DNA of 64,000 bases from the NCBI GenBank assembly GCA_037128595.1, contig JBAXWB010000006.1:1-64000 (forward strand). The letters run 5' to 3'. The notes beneath the pieces were generated by a model. That model did no database searches. It was not told where the DNA came from and was given only the letters and a program-made list of their open reading frames with translations. The position numbers were made by a program, and so were the translations under genes. Position 1 is the first letter of the stretch, and each line of letters begins with the position of its first letter. Below are positions 26,903 through 34,893 of the stretch, piece by piece. Source of the stretch: a bacterium (GTDB lineage Bacteria > Verrucomicrobiota > Kiritimatiellia > CAIKKV01 > CAITUY01).

Positions 26903-27667
26903 ATGAAAACAACCCTACCTCCTGTAGCTGAGCTGGCGAAAATGATTGATCATTCCCTGTTGCACCCGACCATGACCGACGCGGATCTGAAGGCGGGATG
27001 TGAATTGGCGGCACGCTATGCCGTCGCGACCGTCTGCATCAAACCCTATGCCATTTCAATGGCCAGGGATTTGCTGAACGGAAGCGGTGTGAAGGTGTGT
27101 GCGGTCATCGGGTTTCCTCATGGCAATTCAACCACGGGGATAAAAGTGATTGAGGCGGAGAGCGCCGTTCTGGCGGGAGCACCGGAAATCGACATGGTCG
27201 TCAACATCGGGAAGGTGCTGGGTGGCGATTGGGCCTATGTTTCGCGCGAAATCCACCTGATCAACGAAGCCGTGATGGCTCATCAGGGAATTCTCAAGGT
27301 GATCTTTGAAAACGACTATTTGAAGAACGACCATATCATCCGCCTTTGCGAAATCTGCTCGGATCACAAGGTGGCTTTCGTAAAAACCTCCTCTGGCTAC
27401 GGCTTTATCAAGCAGGCTAATGGGGATTACAACTACAAGGGGGCGACGGAGGAACACCTCAAGCTCATGCGGAAACATAGCGCTCCGGAGGTGCAGATCA
27501 AGGCGGCCGGCGGCGTGCGCACGCTCGATGATTTGATCAAGGTCCGCGAATTCGGGGTGACCCGCGTCGGGGCGACCGCCACCGCCGCGATGATCAATGA
27601 AGCCCGGAAGCGGCACGGCATGGCCCCCGTTGAGGCGTGTGCCACGCCCTCATCCGCTGGATATTAA
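26903..27667 (+). CDS. deoC: Deoxyribose-phosphate aldolase
   Basis: Class I aldolase that splits 2-deoxy-D-ribose-5-phosphate into glyceraldehyde-3-phosphate and acetaldehyde. Family signatures: MIDHSLLHP near the N-terminus, VCAVIGFPHG, EIDMVVNIG, and the Schiff-base lysine in FVKTSSGYG (~residue 163). A second active-site lysine lies in IKAAGGVR. The 254-residue size is standard. I use the ATG at 26,903; a GTG two codons upstream is also open. It ends just before a strong bidirectional terminator. Confidence 0.93.
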   Translation: MKTTLPPVAELAKMIDHSLLHPTMTDADLKAGCELAARYAVATVCIKPYAISMARDLLNGSGVKVCAVIGFPHGNSTTGIKVIEAESAVLAGAPEIDMVVNIGKVLGGDWAYVSREIHLINEAVMAHQGILKVIFENDYLKNDHIIRLCEICSDHKVAFVKTSSGYGFIKQANGDYNYKGATEEHLKLMRKHSAPEVQIKAAGGVRTLDDLIKVREFGVTRVGATATAAMINEARKRHGMAPVEACATPSSAGY

Positions 27668-27676
27668 TTCGACAAA

Positions 27677-27708
27677 AAAAGGCGTCCGGGGTAACCCGGA
27701 CGCCTTTT
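27677..27708. terminator. Bidirectional Rho-independent terminator
   Basis: A perfect 14-bp stem AAAAGGCGTCCGGG (27,677-27,690) / CCCGGACGCCTTTT (27,695-27,708) with a GTAA loop and A/T tracts on both sides serves the convergent deoC and aldolase genes. Confidence 0.93.
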
Positions 27709-27725
27709 GAATCAGCGGAAATCGC

Positions 27726-28673
27726 TTACTTCACCAGCTTGCGAACTTCGTCGAGCTGCCCGGCACTGCCAAGCTTCTCGTTCTTCGCGGCGATGAACTT
27801 CGCGTATTCCTTCATGAAGACCTTGCCCGGAGGACGAAGGTCGAAGTTCTTGGGATCATTCTTGAACGCCTCGCGGTGGACGCGGCACCAGACCAGGCGG
27901 CCATCCGTATCAATATTGATCTTGGTCACACCGAGCTGCGCGGCGCGCTTGAACTCATCCGCGTTGACACCCTTGGCGCCACTGATCTGGCCACCAGCGG
28001 CGTTGATACGGGCGACTTCGTCCTGCGGCACCGAGCTGGAGCCGTGCATGACGAGAGGGAAGCCCTGCAACCGCTTCTGGATCTCGGACAACACGTCGAA
28101 ATGCAGCCCCTGTGAGCCACTGAACTTGAACGCGCCGTGACTGGTACCAATGGCGCAGGCCAGGCTGTCACAACCGCTCTTCTGGACAAACTCTTCCGCC
28201 TGGGCGGGATTCGTCAACTTGGCATCAGCCTCGGCCACCGAGACGTGCTCTTCCACGCCGCCAAGTTTTCCGAGTTCGGCTTCAACGGAAATGCCCTTGG
28301 CATGCGCCGCATCCACCACGCGCTTGGTGATTTCGATGTTCTTCTCGAATGACTCCGCGCTGGCGTCAATCATGACCGAGCTGTAGAACCCGCTCTTGAT
28401 ACAGTCCATACAGGTCGCTTCGTCACCGTGATCCAGATGCACGGCAAAAATCGCGGACGGGAAGATTTCATCCGCCGCACGGATCATGGCTTCCAGCATC
28501 GCCTTGTTGGTATATTCACGGGCCCCCTTGGACAACTGGATGATAAAGGGCGCCTTGCTGTCAATACAGCCATTGAACAAGCCCATCGTCTGTTCCAAAT
28601 TGTTGATATTGTATGCACCAATGGCATATTTGCCATAGGCATGCTTGAATAACTGCTTTGTCGATACGATCAT
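27726..28673 (-). CDS. fba: Class II fructose-bisphosphate aldolase
   Basis: Zinc-dependent glycolytic/gluconeogenic aldolase for fructose-1,6-bisphosphate. Visible motifs: GAYNINNLEQ, AVHLDHGDE with zinc-binding His, a VEAELGKLGG segment with a zinc-binding Glu, LACAIGTSHG, and VMHGSSSVPQDE. The start is ATG 28,673 after AAGGAGAAAATC; an upstream extension to 28,742 has no similarity or ribosome binding site. The length of 315 residues is typical of the type B/Fba subgroup. It is placed downstream of no other glycolytic gene here, but it acts on the same intermediate as the two PFKs. Confidence 0.93.
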   Translation of the reverse strand: MIVSTKQLFKHAYGKYAIGAYNINNLEQTMGLFNGCIDSKAPFIIQLSKGAREYTNKAMLEAMIRAADEIFPSAIFAVHLDHGDEATCMDCIKSGFYSSVMIDASAESFEKNIEITKRVVDAAHAKGISVEAELGKLGGVEEHVSVAEADAKLTNPAQAEEFVQKSGCDSLACAIGTSHGAFKFSGSQGLHFDVLSEIQKRLQGFPLVMHGSSSVPQDEVARINAAGGQISGAKGVNADEFKRAAQLGVTKINIDTDGRLVWCRVHREAFKNDPKNFDLRPPGKVFMKEYAKFIAAKNEKLGSAGQLDEVRKLVK

Positions 28674-28775
28674 GATTTTCTCCTTAAATGAAGCCTTACG
28701 GCTTGTTGAAAGGTCATATACTTTACGGAGGAACCGCCTCACGTCAATACTAATTGTTAAAGAATAAACGCGAAA

Positions 28776-30137
28776 TCACACCTGTTTATGTTTCCAGCGG
28801 CCGGTCATAAACCAGGCCGTGACCATCAGGCCATTGACCATGATGGCGAGGCCGACGGACCACCAGATGCCGTCGGTCGGCGAGGCCATGTGGCGTGCGA
28901 GGAAAAGGGCCAGGGGAATCTGCACGCCCCAGAGGCCCACAATCGTCGCCACCATGGGCGCCACCGTATCCCCGGCCCCCTGCAACGCACGCCCCAGCAC
29001 GATCGAGAGCGCCGCGAAAATATGGAAGAACGAGGCGATCCGGAGATAACTGGCCCCCTCCTGCACGACTTGCGGTGCCGCATCAAATAACCGGATCAGT
29101 GGCGCGGCAAAGACGGTCAGCCCGATGGCCAGCACCAGCATGATGACGGCATCCAGGCCGGTGGCCATCCAGGCCACCCGCTGGGCCCGGTCCGGCCGAC
29201 CGGCCCCCAGATTCTGACCCACGATCGCCCCCGCCGCATTCCCCAATACAAAGGCCGGCATCAGGGCCATCATATGGAACCGGACGCCAATACCGTAGGC
29301 CGCCACCGCGACCGTCCCATACTTGGCCACAATCCACATCAAGGCCACGCTCATCAGGCTGCGGGATAACATCTGGCCCGAACTGGGGATGCCGACTTTC
29401 ATGATGCGCCAGATCGGCTCGAACCGCAGACGCCAGACGGCCCGCCCCACCTTCACCCCGCTTTTACCCCGGGCCAGAGCATGCAGCACGATGACCATGG
29501 CCACGCTTTGAGCCAGCACCATGGCCAGCGCCGCCCCCTCAACCCCCAACCGCGGCATGCCCAGCAGGCCAAAGATAAAAATGGGATCCAGCACCAGATT
29601 GAGCACCGTCGCCAAAACCATGGCATACATCGGGATGACGGTATTCCCTGACGCCTGGAGAATACTGTTGCCAATAAAGAGAATAAACACGGTGAAGCAA
29701 CCGAGGAATGAAATGCCCAGATACTGGGTACCTAGCCGGGCGACTTCGCCGGTCGCCCCCTGCCAGCGGCACAGATCCCCCGCCCAATACCAGCCGACCA
29801 CGCCGGCAATAACCCCGCAAATCAGCGCGGCCAGCAGGGATTGCCCCCCCACCTCCGCCGCTTCCTCCGGGTTCCCCGCGCCCACACTCCGCGAAACAAT
29901 TGCCATCGTCCCGGTGGACAAGCCCATGACCACGGGAAACAGCATCATCAGCAGGGTGCCGCTCATCGCCAACGCCGCGACGGATTCAGAGCCTAACCGT
30001 CCCACCCAGAACAGGCCGATAACGCTCTGAAGATTCTGCAGGGTCGTGCTGACGAACATCGGCCAGGCCAGCCCCATCAGGCCTTTCCACACCGAACCGG
30101 TCGTCAGGGAAGGGGCCGGGGATGAGGACTCACTCAT
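28776..30137 (-). CDS. MATE-family multidrug/organic cation exporter
   Basis: Twelve predicted transmembrane segments in two six-helix halves. The N-terminal PMFVSTTLQNLQSVIGLFWVG and the internal LGNAAGAIVGQNLGAGRPDRA are typical of the MATE/NorM-DinF type. ATG 30,137 overlaps the end of the trmJ gene by eight bases, so the two are co-translated. Probably exports cationic compounds with Na+ or H+ antiport. Confidence 0.88.
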   Translation of the reverse strand: MSESSSPAPSLTTGSVWKGLMGLAWPMFVSTTLQNLQSVIGLFWVGRLGSESVAALAMSGTLLMMLFPVVMGLSTGTMAIVSRSVGAGNPEEAAEVGGQSLLAALICGVIAGVVGWYWAGDLCRWQGATGEVARLGTQYLGISFLGCFTVFILFIGNSILQASGNTVIPMYAMVLATVLNLVLDPIFIFGLLGMPRLGVEGAALAMVLAQSVAMVIVLHALARGKSGVKVGRAVWRLRFEPIWRIMKVGIPSSGQMLSRSLMSVALMWIVAKYGTVAVAAYGIGVRFHMMALMPAFVLGNAAGAIVGQNLGAGRPDRAQRVAWMATGLDAVIMLVLAIGLTVFAAPLIRLFDAAPQVVQEGASYLRIASFFHIFAALSIVLGRALQGAGDTVAPMVATIVGLWGVQIPLALFLARHMASPTDGIWWSVGLAIMVNGLMVTAWFMTGRWKHKQV

Positions 30138-30882
30138 GGCCGGGCGATCCCGTCGGGCCAATCCCGCCGCCTTGCCGCGCCTTCCAGAGCGTCTGCCGGG
30201 CAATGCCCATAAGAATATTCACATCATCAGTGGTCAGCGGGGAACGCGAAAAGATCCGGCGCACCCCCAGCATCATGTGATCCGCCTTCTGATCATTCAT
30301 GAACCCCACCTCCATCAACATGTCGCGCCACATCCGGAACATGTGCTCGCGGGTCGTGGTGGAACATTCGGGCGATTTTTCAGCAGGGGGCTCAAAGGTG
30401 CCGGAGGCCACGTACAGTTCGTAACAGCAGATCAAAACCGCTTGAGAGAGATTCAGCGAGGGATATTCGGGCGAGGTGGGAATCTGGATGAGGTTGGTGC
30501 AGATGGCCAGCTCCTCGTTGGTCAGGCCCCAGTTCTCGCGACCGAACACCAACGCCACCTTATTGACCGTCGCCGAGGCCAGAATATCAGGAGCCCATTC
30601 CCGCGGGGTTCTGACATGCTGCCGGTAAAGCCCGGGACGGACGGTGGTCCCCATCACCAGCCCGCAGTCGCCCACCGCCTCCTCCAGCGTGGCCACCACG
30701 TTCCGCTTCTCCAGAATGTCACCCGCCGCCACCGCCATCATCCTGGCTTCAGTGTAGTCAAGGGTTTCGGCCGGCGCGACCAATGTCAGTTCCGACAGCC
30801 CCGTATTTGCCATGGCCCGGCACACCGAGCCCACATTCCCACCATACAAGGGGCCCACTAACACAATTTTGATGTTGGCCAT
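30130..30882 (-). CDS. trmJ: tRNA/rRNA 2'-O-methyltransferase, TrmJ-like (SPOUT)
   Basis: SpoU/TrmH-class methyltransferase. It has the N-terminal NIKIVLVGPLYGGNVGSVCR motif, central VALVFGRENWGLTNEEL and C-terminal IPTSPEYPSLNLSQAV, which form the trefoil-knot SAM site. Known members methylate the ribose of nucleotide 32 in tRNA. A C-terminal extension (~residues 165-250) resembles the TrmJ helical region. It is translationally coupled to the MATE exporter downstream, with no obvious functional link. Confidence 0.87.
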   Translation of the reverse strand: MANIKIVLVGPLYGGNVGSVCRAMANTGLSELTLVAPAETLDYTEARMMAVAAGDILEKRNVVATLEEAVGDCGLVMGTTVRPGLYRQHVRTPREWAPDILASATVNKVALVFGRENWGLTNEELAICTNLIQIPTSPEYPSLNLSQAVLICCYELYVASGTFEPPAEKSPECSTTTREHMFRMWRDMLMEVGFMNDQKADHMMLGVRRIFSRSPLTTDDVNILMGIARQTLWKARQGGGIGPTGSPGHE

Positions 30883-30901
30883 AGGGAGTAGCTCAAGTAG
30901 T

Positions 30902-30932
30902 CAGGATTCAGGATTCAGAATCCTGAATCCTG
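30902..30932. repeat. Heptamer hairpin GGATTCA/GAATCCT
   Basis: Perfect 15-bp arms CAGGATTCAGGATTC (30,902-30,916) and GAATCCTGAATCCTG (30,918-30,932) surround one A. It fills the gap between the PTS-like gene and trmJ. The unit is the same heptamer seen at 15,302. Confidence 0.85.
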
Positions 30933-30934
30933 GA

Positions 30935-31771
30935 TTACTGCACCGTCTTCTTGGTCAGCTTGATCAGCGACTTCCACAGTTTCTCGGGAGTTTCCTCGGC
31001 GCTCAGGACCTTGCGGGCATCGGCATCCGTGAAGGTTTCCGCCAAGCCGGCCAGCAACTTCAGGTAAAACGCGCTGGCCGCGGTGGGAATGACCATGAAA
31101 AAGATGATCTTGGTCAGCGTCTTGTCATTTTCGTCAAACTTGATGCCCTTGGGACTGATCCCGAGGCCCAAGGTAAGACCGCCGCCTTCAACACCACGGA
31201 CATGGGGAAAAGCGAGCGAATGCTCCAGGGCCGTACTGACAATGGTTTCCCGTTTGAGCGCCGATTCGACAAGTTTGTCTGCCGCATCCACTACACCGAC
31301 TTCCTGCATCTTCTGGGCGAGTTCACGGATCGCCTCATCACGCGTCGTAGCCGCCATGCGGGGAATCATGAGCGCAGGCGAAGAGAACCGGGCGATCCCC
31401 ACCTTGCGGGGTTCGGTATGCTTGGCCGCCTTGCCGACATTCCGCGGCAACCCCTCCTGGAAATACAGGAGACGTGTACAGATGGGGCACACCTGTAACT
31501 GATCCGACACCTTGACCTGCTGCACATGACTGGTGGGCAACCGCATGCCGCACGCGTTGCAGGCCCCATTGGTCATGGGCGCAATGATGATCGAGTCGCG
31601 CTTCTGCATGCGCAACACCAAGGCCTGGATTTCAGGCGACAGCTGCGAGGTGAGGTCATTGATGGCCGCCGTGAGTTCATCCAACCGGTGCCCGCCCCGG
31701 TGGGCCTTCTGTTCAGCGCGAATTAAAGAAAGTTCCTGTAACTGGATTAAATGATTAATTTTTGGATGCAT
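30935..31771 (-). CDS. Zinc-ribbon/coiled-coil protein fused to PTS EIIA-Ntr domain
   Basis: Residues ~1-110 form a helical segment followed by a C4 zinc ribbon (CNACGMRLP ... CPICTRLLYF), like the CdsZ/DUF164-type ribbon proteins. Residues ~125-279 match the EIIA of the nitrogen PTS (PtsN): phosphorylatable His in LEHSLAFPHVRG, plus TLGLGISPKGIKFDE and FFMVIPTAASAFYLKLLAGLA. The fusion would place phospho-signalling on a nucleic-acid- or protein-binding ribbon, suggesting a regulator of metabolism and not sugar transport. The start ATG 31,771 follows AAAGGACT at a loose distance. The mRNA reads away from the amt-glnK operon, with which it shares the upstream region. Confidence 0.75.
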   Translation of the reverse strand: MHPKINHLIQLQELSLIRAEQKAHRGGHRLDELTAAINDLTSQLSPEIQALVLRMQKRDSIIIAPMTNGACNACGMRLPTSHVQQVKVSDQLQVCPICTRLLYFQEGLPRNVGKAAKHTEPRKVGIARFSSPALMIPRMAATTRDEAIRELAQKMQEVGVVDAADKLVESALKRETIVSTALEHSLAFPHVRGVEGGGLTLGLGISPKGIKFDENDKTLTKIIFFMVIPTAASAFYLKLLAGLAETFTDADARKVLSAEETPEKLWKSLIKLTKKTVQ

Positions 31772-31813
31772 ATCAAACGAGAGTCCTTTTACATATCGAT
31801 GCAACGCTTGCAA

Positions 31814-32144
31814 AACACGTGAGCATTATGAGCTGTATTAGCGCATGTGTCAATGAAATGAATGGATATGGCGGACTGGCTGCGGCTGCGGCATGGCTGC
31901 GGATGGCGATAAATCCAACAAAGATACTTTTTTGCATCTTTATTGATTTTGAATACAATTTTGTAGTTTAAATATATCGCCGAACACTTGTGTATTTTTT
32001 TATTTTACGCCATAAGCGATTAACCTATAGAAAGTTACGCATATAAACCCTCCCATCAACCGCGACTTGGCACGGATCATGGTAATAAACATTGGCACAA
32101 CGGAACTTGATTTTGAAACAACAACAAGAGAAAGAGGAATACAC
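31814..32144. promoter_or_regulatory. Divergent upstream region of amt operon, candidate sigma-54 promoter
   Basis: Mostly AT-rich intergenic DNA with no convincing gene. TTGGCACG at 32,067-32,074 matches the -24 element of sigma-54 promoters. The matching -12 position reads ATGGT where TTGCW is expected, so the fit is partial. Nitrogen-regulated sigma-54 promoters upstream of amtB are well known in other bacteria. A second TTGGCAC at 32,093 lacks a -12. Confidence 0.35.
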
Positions 32145-33515
32145 GTGAAAAGGTCAGGATGGATAGCAGGGATGATGGGAATGGGAATCGCATTGGCGGG
32201 CGCCTTGCCCGCTCTGGCGGAAGAAGCCGCCACAACGGTAGCTGCTGCGGTGACGGCCACTCCGGTGGCGGCCGCGTCGGCGGTAAATACAGGCGACACC
32301 GCCTGGGTACTGGTAAGCACGGCCTTGGTCATGCTGATGACCATCCCGGGCCTGGCCTTGTTCTACGGGGGCCTGGTTCGCAAAAAGAATGTGCTCTCGG
32401 TTTTGATGCAATGCTTTTTCCTGATGTGCGCGGTGAGCTTGCAATGGGTGATCTTCGGTTACAGCTTGTCTTTCGGGCCCGACATCAACGGGTGGATCGG
32501 TAATCTGGACTGGGCATTCCTGAAGAACGTGGGGCTGGAACCGAACGCCGACTATGCCGGCACGATTCCGCATCAAGCCTTCATGATCTTCCAAATGATG
32601 TTTGCCGTGATCACGCCCGGCCTCATTATTGGCGCCTTTGCGGAACGCATGAAGTTCTCGGCCTTTGTGGTGTTCATGCTGCTCTGGTCCACGATCGTCT
32701 ATGATCCCGTCTGTCACTGGGTCTGGGGTATGGGCGGTTTTGTCCGCAAGATGGGTGCGCTGGATTTTGCTGGCGGTACCGTGGTTCATATCAACGCGGG
32801 TGTGGCGGCCCTGGTCGCGGCCCTGGTGCTGGGACGGCGTTTGGGTTACCCCCACAAGCTCTCCCCTCCCCATAACCTGCCGTTTGCAGTCATGGGCGCG
32901 GCCCTGCTGTGGTTCGGCTGGTACGGGTTCAATGCCGGAAGCGCCCTGGGCGCAAACGGGTTGGCGACCAACGCCTTTGTGGTGACGCATGTGGCCACCG
33001 CTGTTGCAGGTCTGTCATGGGCGATCATGGATGTGGTGTTTAACCGCCGCATGACCGTACTCGGACTGATCTCAGGTGCCGTTGCTGGACTGGTGGCCAT
33101 TACCCCGGCCGCTGGATTCGTCACCGTCGGCGGAGCCATCGGGATCGGCTTGGGCGCAGGCGTGATCTGCTACCTGTTCGTCAGCTTCGTGAAAGAGAAG
33201 CTGGGTTATGACGACGCCCTGGATGCCTTCGGCGTACACTGCGTAGGCGGAATCTGGGGAGCACTGGCAACGGGTCTGTGGGCAACCACCGCCGTTAACA
33301 GCGCGGGCGCGAACGGTCTGTTCTACGGGAACCCCGCTCAGTTCATCATCCAGCTCAAGGCGGTGGCGATCACAGTGGCCTATTCAGGCGTGGTCAGCTT
33401 CGTCCTGCTGAAACTGGTTGACCTGGTGATCGGCCTGCGGGCGACGGAACAATCCGAGCGCATCGGCCTGGATCTGACCGACCATCGCGAAACCGGTTAC
33501 ACCATGCTCGACTAA
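32145..33515 (+). CDS. amtB: Ammonium transporter
   Basis: Amt/Rh-family ammonium channel of the inner membrane. The start is GTG 32,145, seven bases after GAGG, giving a cleavable signal peptide (MKRSGWIAGMMGMGIALAGA) typical of this family. Eleven transmembrane helices follow. Visible signatures: GLALFYGGLVRKKNVL, DPVCHWVWGMGGF (the conserved Asp and pore region), and FGVHCVGGIWGALATGL with a pore His. The C-terminal tail is short. It forms an operon with the P-II protein gene 49 bp downstream. Confidence 0.95.
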   Translation: MKRSGWIAGMMGMGIALAGALPALAEEAATTVAAAVTATPVAAASAVNTGDTAWVLVSTALVMLMTIPGLALFYGGLVRKKNVLSVLMQCFFLMCAVSLQWVIFGYSLSFGPDINGWIGNLDWAFLKNVGLEPNADYAGTIPHQAFMIFQMMFAVITPGLIIGAFAERMKFSAFVVFMLLWSTIVYDPVCHWVWGMGGFVRKMGALDFAGGTVVHINAGVAALVAALVLGRRLGYPHKLSPPHNLPFAVMGAALLWFGWYGFNAGSALGANGLATNAFVVTHVATAVAGLSWAIMDVVFNRRMTVLGLISGAVAGLVAITPAAGFVTVGGAIGIGLGAGVICYLFVSFVKEKLGYDDALDAFGVHCVGGIWGALATGLWATTAVNSAGANGLFYGNPAQFIIQLKAVAITVAYSGVVSFVLLKLVDLVIGLRATEQSERIGLDLTDHRETGYTMLD

Positions 33516-33564
33516 GAAAGCAACATAACAGCGATTAGTGAATGACGAAATTAAGGAAAAAATT

Positions 33565-33906
33565 ATGAAATACATCATAGCAGTGATTCAACCCGATCGG
33601 ATGGATGAAGTCCTCGAGCGGTTAACCGACAAGAAAATCGACCTGGTCACGGTCACCAGCGTCATGGGGCGCGGTCGCCAGGGCGGTATCGCCCAGGTCT
33701 ACCGCAGCCATAAAGAGGCGGGGACCCTCCTGAAGAAGATGAAACTCGAGATTGCCGTGAACGACGAGTTCGTCAAGCCGGCCATCGAGGCCATCACCGG
33801 CGGTGCACGGACCGGGGAAGTCGGGGACGGCAAGATCTTTGTCCTCGAGATGTCCGAATGTATCCGCATCCGGACCGGTGAAACGGGAGGCGCAGCGATC
33901 GGGTAA
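33565..33906 (+). CDS. glnK: P-II nitrogen regulatory protein without the uridylylation tyrosine
   Basis: A 113-residue P-II family trimer subunit that gates the ammonium transporter in response to 2-oxoglutarate and ADP/ATP. It aligns without gaps to E. coli GlnB: Q39 and the ATP loop are kept, and C-terminal GDGKIFV and RIRTGE are present. Position 51 in the T-loop is Glu where GlnB/GlnK have the uridylylated Tyr, and position 49 is His where the cyanobacterial phosphorylated Ser lies. The start is ATG 33,565 after AAGGAAAAAATT. It is therefore probably controlled by ligand binding only. Confidence 0.9.
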   Translation: MKYIIAVIQPDRMDEVLERLTDKKIDLVTVTSVMGRGRQGGIAQVYRSHKEAGTLLKKMKLEIAVNDEFVKPAIEAITGGARTGEVGDGKIFVLEMSECIRIRTGETGGAAIG

Positions 33907-33922
33907 ATAACTATTAGACCGC

Positions 33923-33954
33923 GGGTGGCGGCTCCAAAAGAAAAGCCGCCACCC
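33923..33954 (+). terminator. Intercistronic hairpin after glnK
   Basis: GGGTGGCGGCT (33,923-33,933) and AGCCGCCACCC (33,944-33,954) form an exact 11-bp stem with a 10-nt A-rich loop. The tract after it is CGACAAAAAAC, not T-rich, so it may act as a partial terminator or mRNA stabiliser in the amt-glnK-porin operon. Confidence 0.55.
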
Positions 33955-33995
33955 CGACAAAAAACGTATAAACAAAAAAGAAAAGAGAAAATATC

Positions 33996-34793
33996 ATGAA
34001 TAAAGTATTACGAGGAATGATGGCAGGGGTTCTCTGTGCGGGATCAGCAACGCTCGTTCTGGCAACCCCCTCTACACAAATCTGGATTCCCTCAACGGAT
34101 ATTCAGCCTTATAATGTCTGGCATCTGGGACTGGATAATTATGTGCGGGCCACGGATAAGAGTCATTTTGTTGAAGGGCAACGTGACCCGAACATTTTCG
34201 ATGCCGGGCTCACGGTGGGTGTGCTCCCCTTTGACGCCGTGAAGGCGGAAGTGGGCGCCGACTACCTGGTGAATGGAACATCCTACGACAGCGATCCGTT
34301 CTACTTCAATGCCAAGGTGGGGACGCCGGAAGGGACGCTCTACACCAACTCCGTCGGCCTAAATTCGCCCTCTATCGCAGTGGGTGGCTTCGGCTTCGGA
34401 ACTAAAAAGAGCGGAGCAACCCGTACCGATCAGAACATCGTTTACGGCGAAGTAGGACAGACCATTCCCGCCTTCGGGGCCATCCCCTCCCTGGGCCGGT
34501 TCTCGGTCGGTTACTATTCAGGGAACAAGGAGGTGCTGCTGGGCAAGGACGGGGGCGCCGCCAATGACGGGATCCTGGCCTCTTGGGATCGCACCATGAG
34601 CGAGATCTCGGATAAACTGTGGGTCGCCGTTGACTATATGGGTGGCGGAAACTTCAACAGCGGCCTCAGTTTCGGAGCGGCCTGGGCGTTCTCCAAAAAC
34701 GTATCTGTAATCTTGGGATACGACAAATGGGCTGAACCTTCCCTCGCGGGCGCCGACACGTACACCGCACAGCTGGACATCAACTTCCCTTGA
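33996..34793 (+). CDS. Predicted outer-membrane beta-barrel in the amt operon
   Basis: Signal peptide of ~22 residues (MNKVLRGMMAGVLCAGSATL then VLA-TP), then about 240 residues of alternating hydrophobic/polar strands with Gly and aromatic girdles (SVGYYSGNKEVLLG, VAVDYMGGGNF, SVILGYDKWAEPSL), ending in LDINFP with terminal aromatic Phe-Pro. It is likely an outer-membrane protein for ammonium or small solutes; similar barrels sit next to amt genes in other Gram-negative bacteria (from memory, not verified here). It is followed by a strong terminator. Confidence 0.7.
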   Translation: MNKVLRGMMAGVLCAGSATLVLATPSTQIWIPSTDIQPYNVWHLGLDNYVRATDKSHFVEGQRDPNIFDAGLTVGVLPFDAVKAEVGADYLVNGTSYDSDPFYFNAKVGTPEGTLYTNSVGLNSPSIAVGGFGFGTKKSGATRTDQNIVYGEVGQTIPAFGAIPSLGRFSVGYYSGNKEVLLGKDGGAANDGILASWDRTMSEISDKLWVAVDYMGGGNFNSGLSFGAAWAFSKNVSVILGYDKWAEPSLAGADTYTAQLDINFP

Positions 34794-34812
34794 GTTGACT
34801 GCCTCGCTGGAA

Positions 34813-34847
34813 CAGGCCGCCCCCGGAAAGGGCGGCCTGTTTTTTTT
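34813..34847 (+). terminator. Rho-independent terminator of the amt operon
   Basis: CAGGCCGCCC (34,813-34,822) pairs with GGGCGGCCTG (34,830-34,839), 10 bp, loop CCGGAAA, followed by eight T residues. Confidence 0.93.
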
Positions 34848-34893
34848 GCTTTGATATTTGTTTTTATCAGCCAGCGGCGTAGGATGAGTTCAT

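Noticed and set aside
32093-32110. Second sigma-54 promoter
   Set aside because: The -24 TTGGCAC is present but the -12 GC dinucleotide is not at the right distance.
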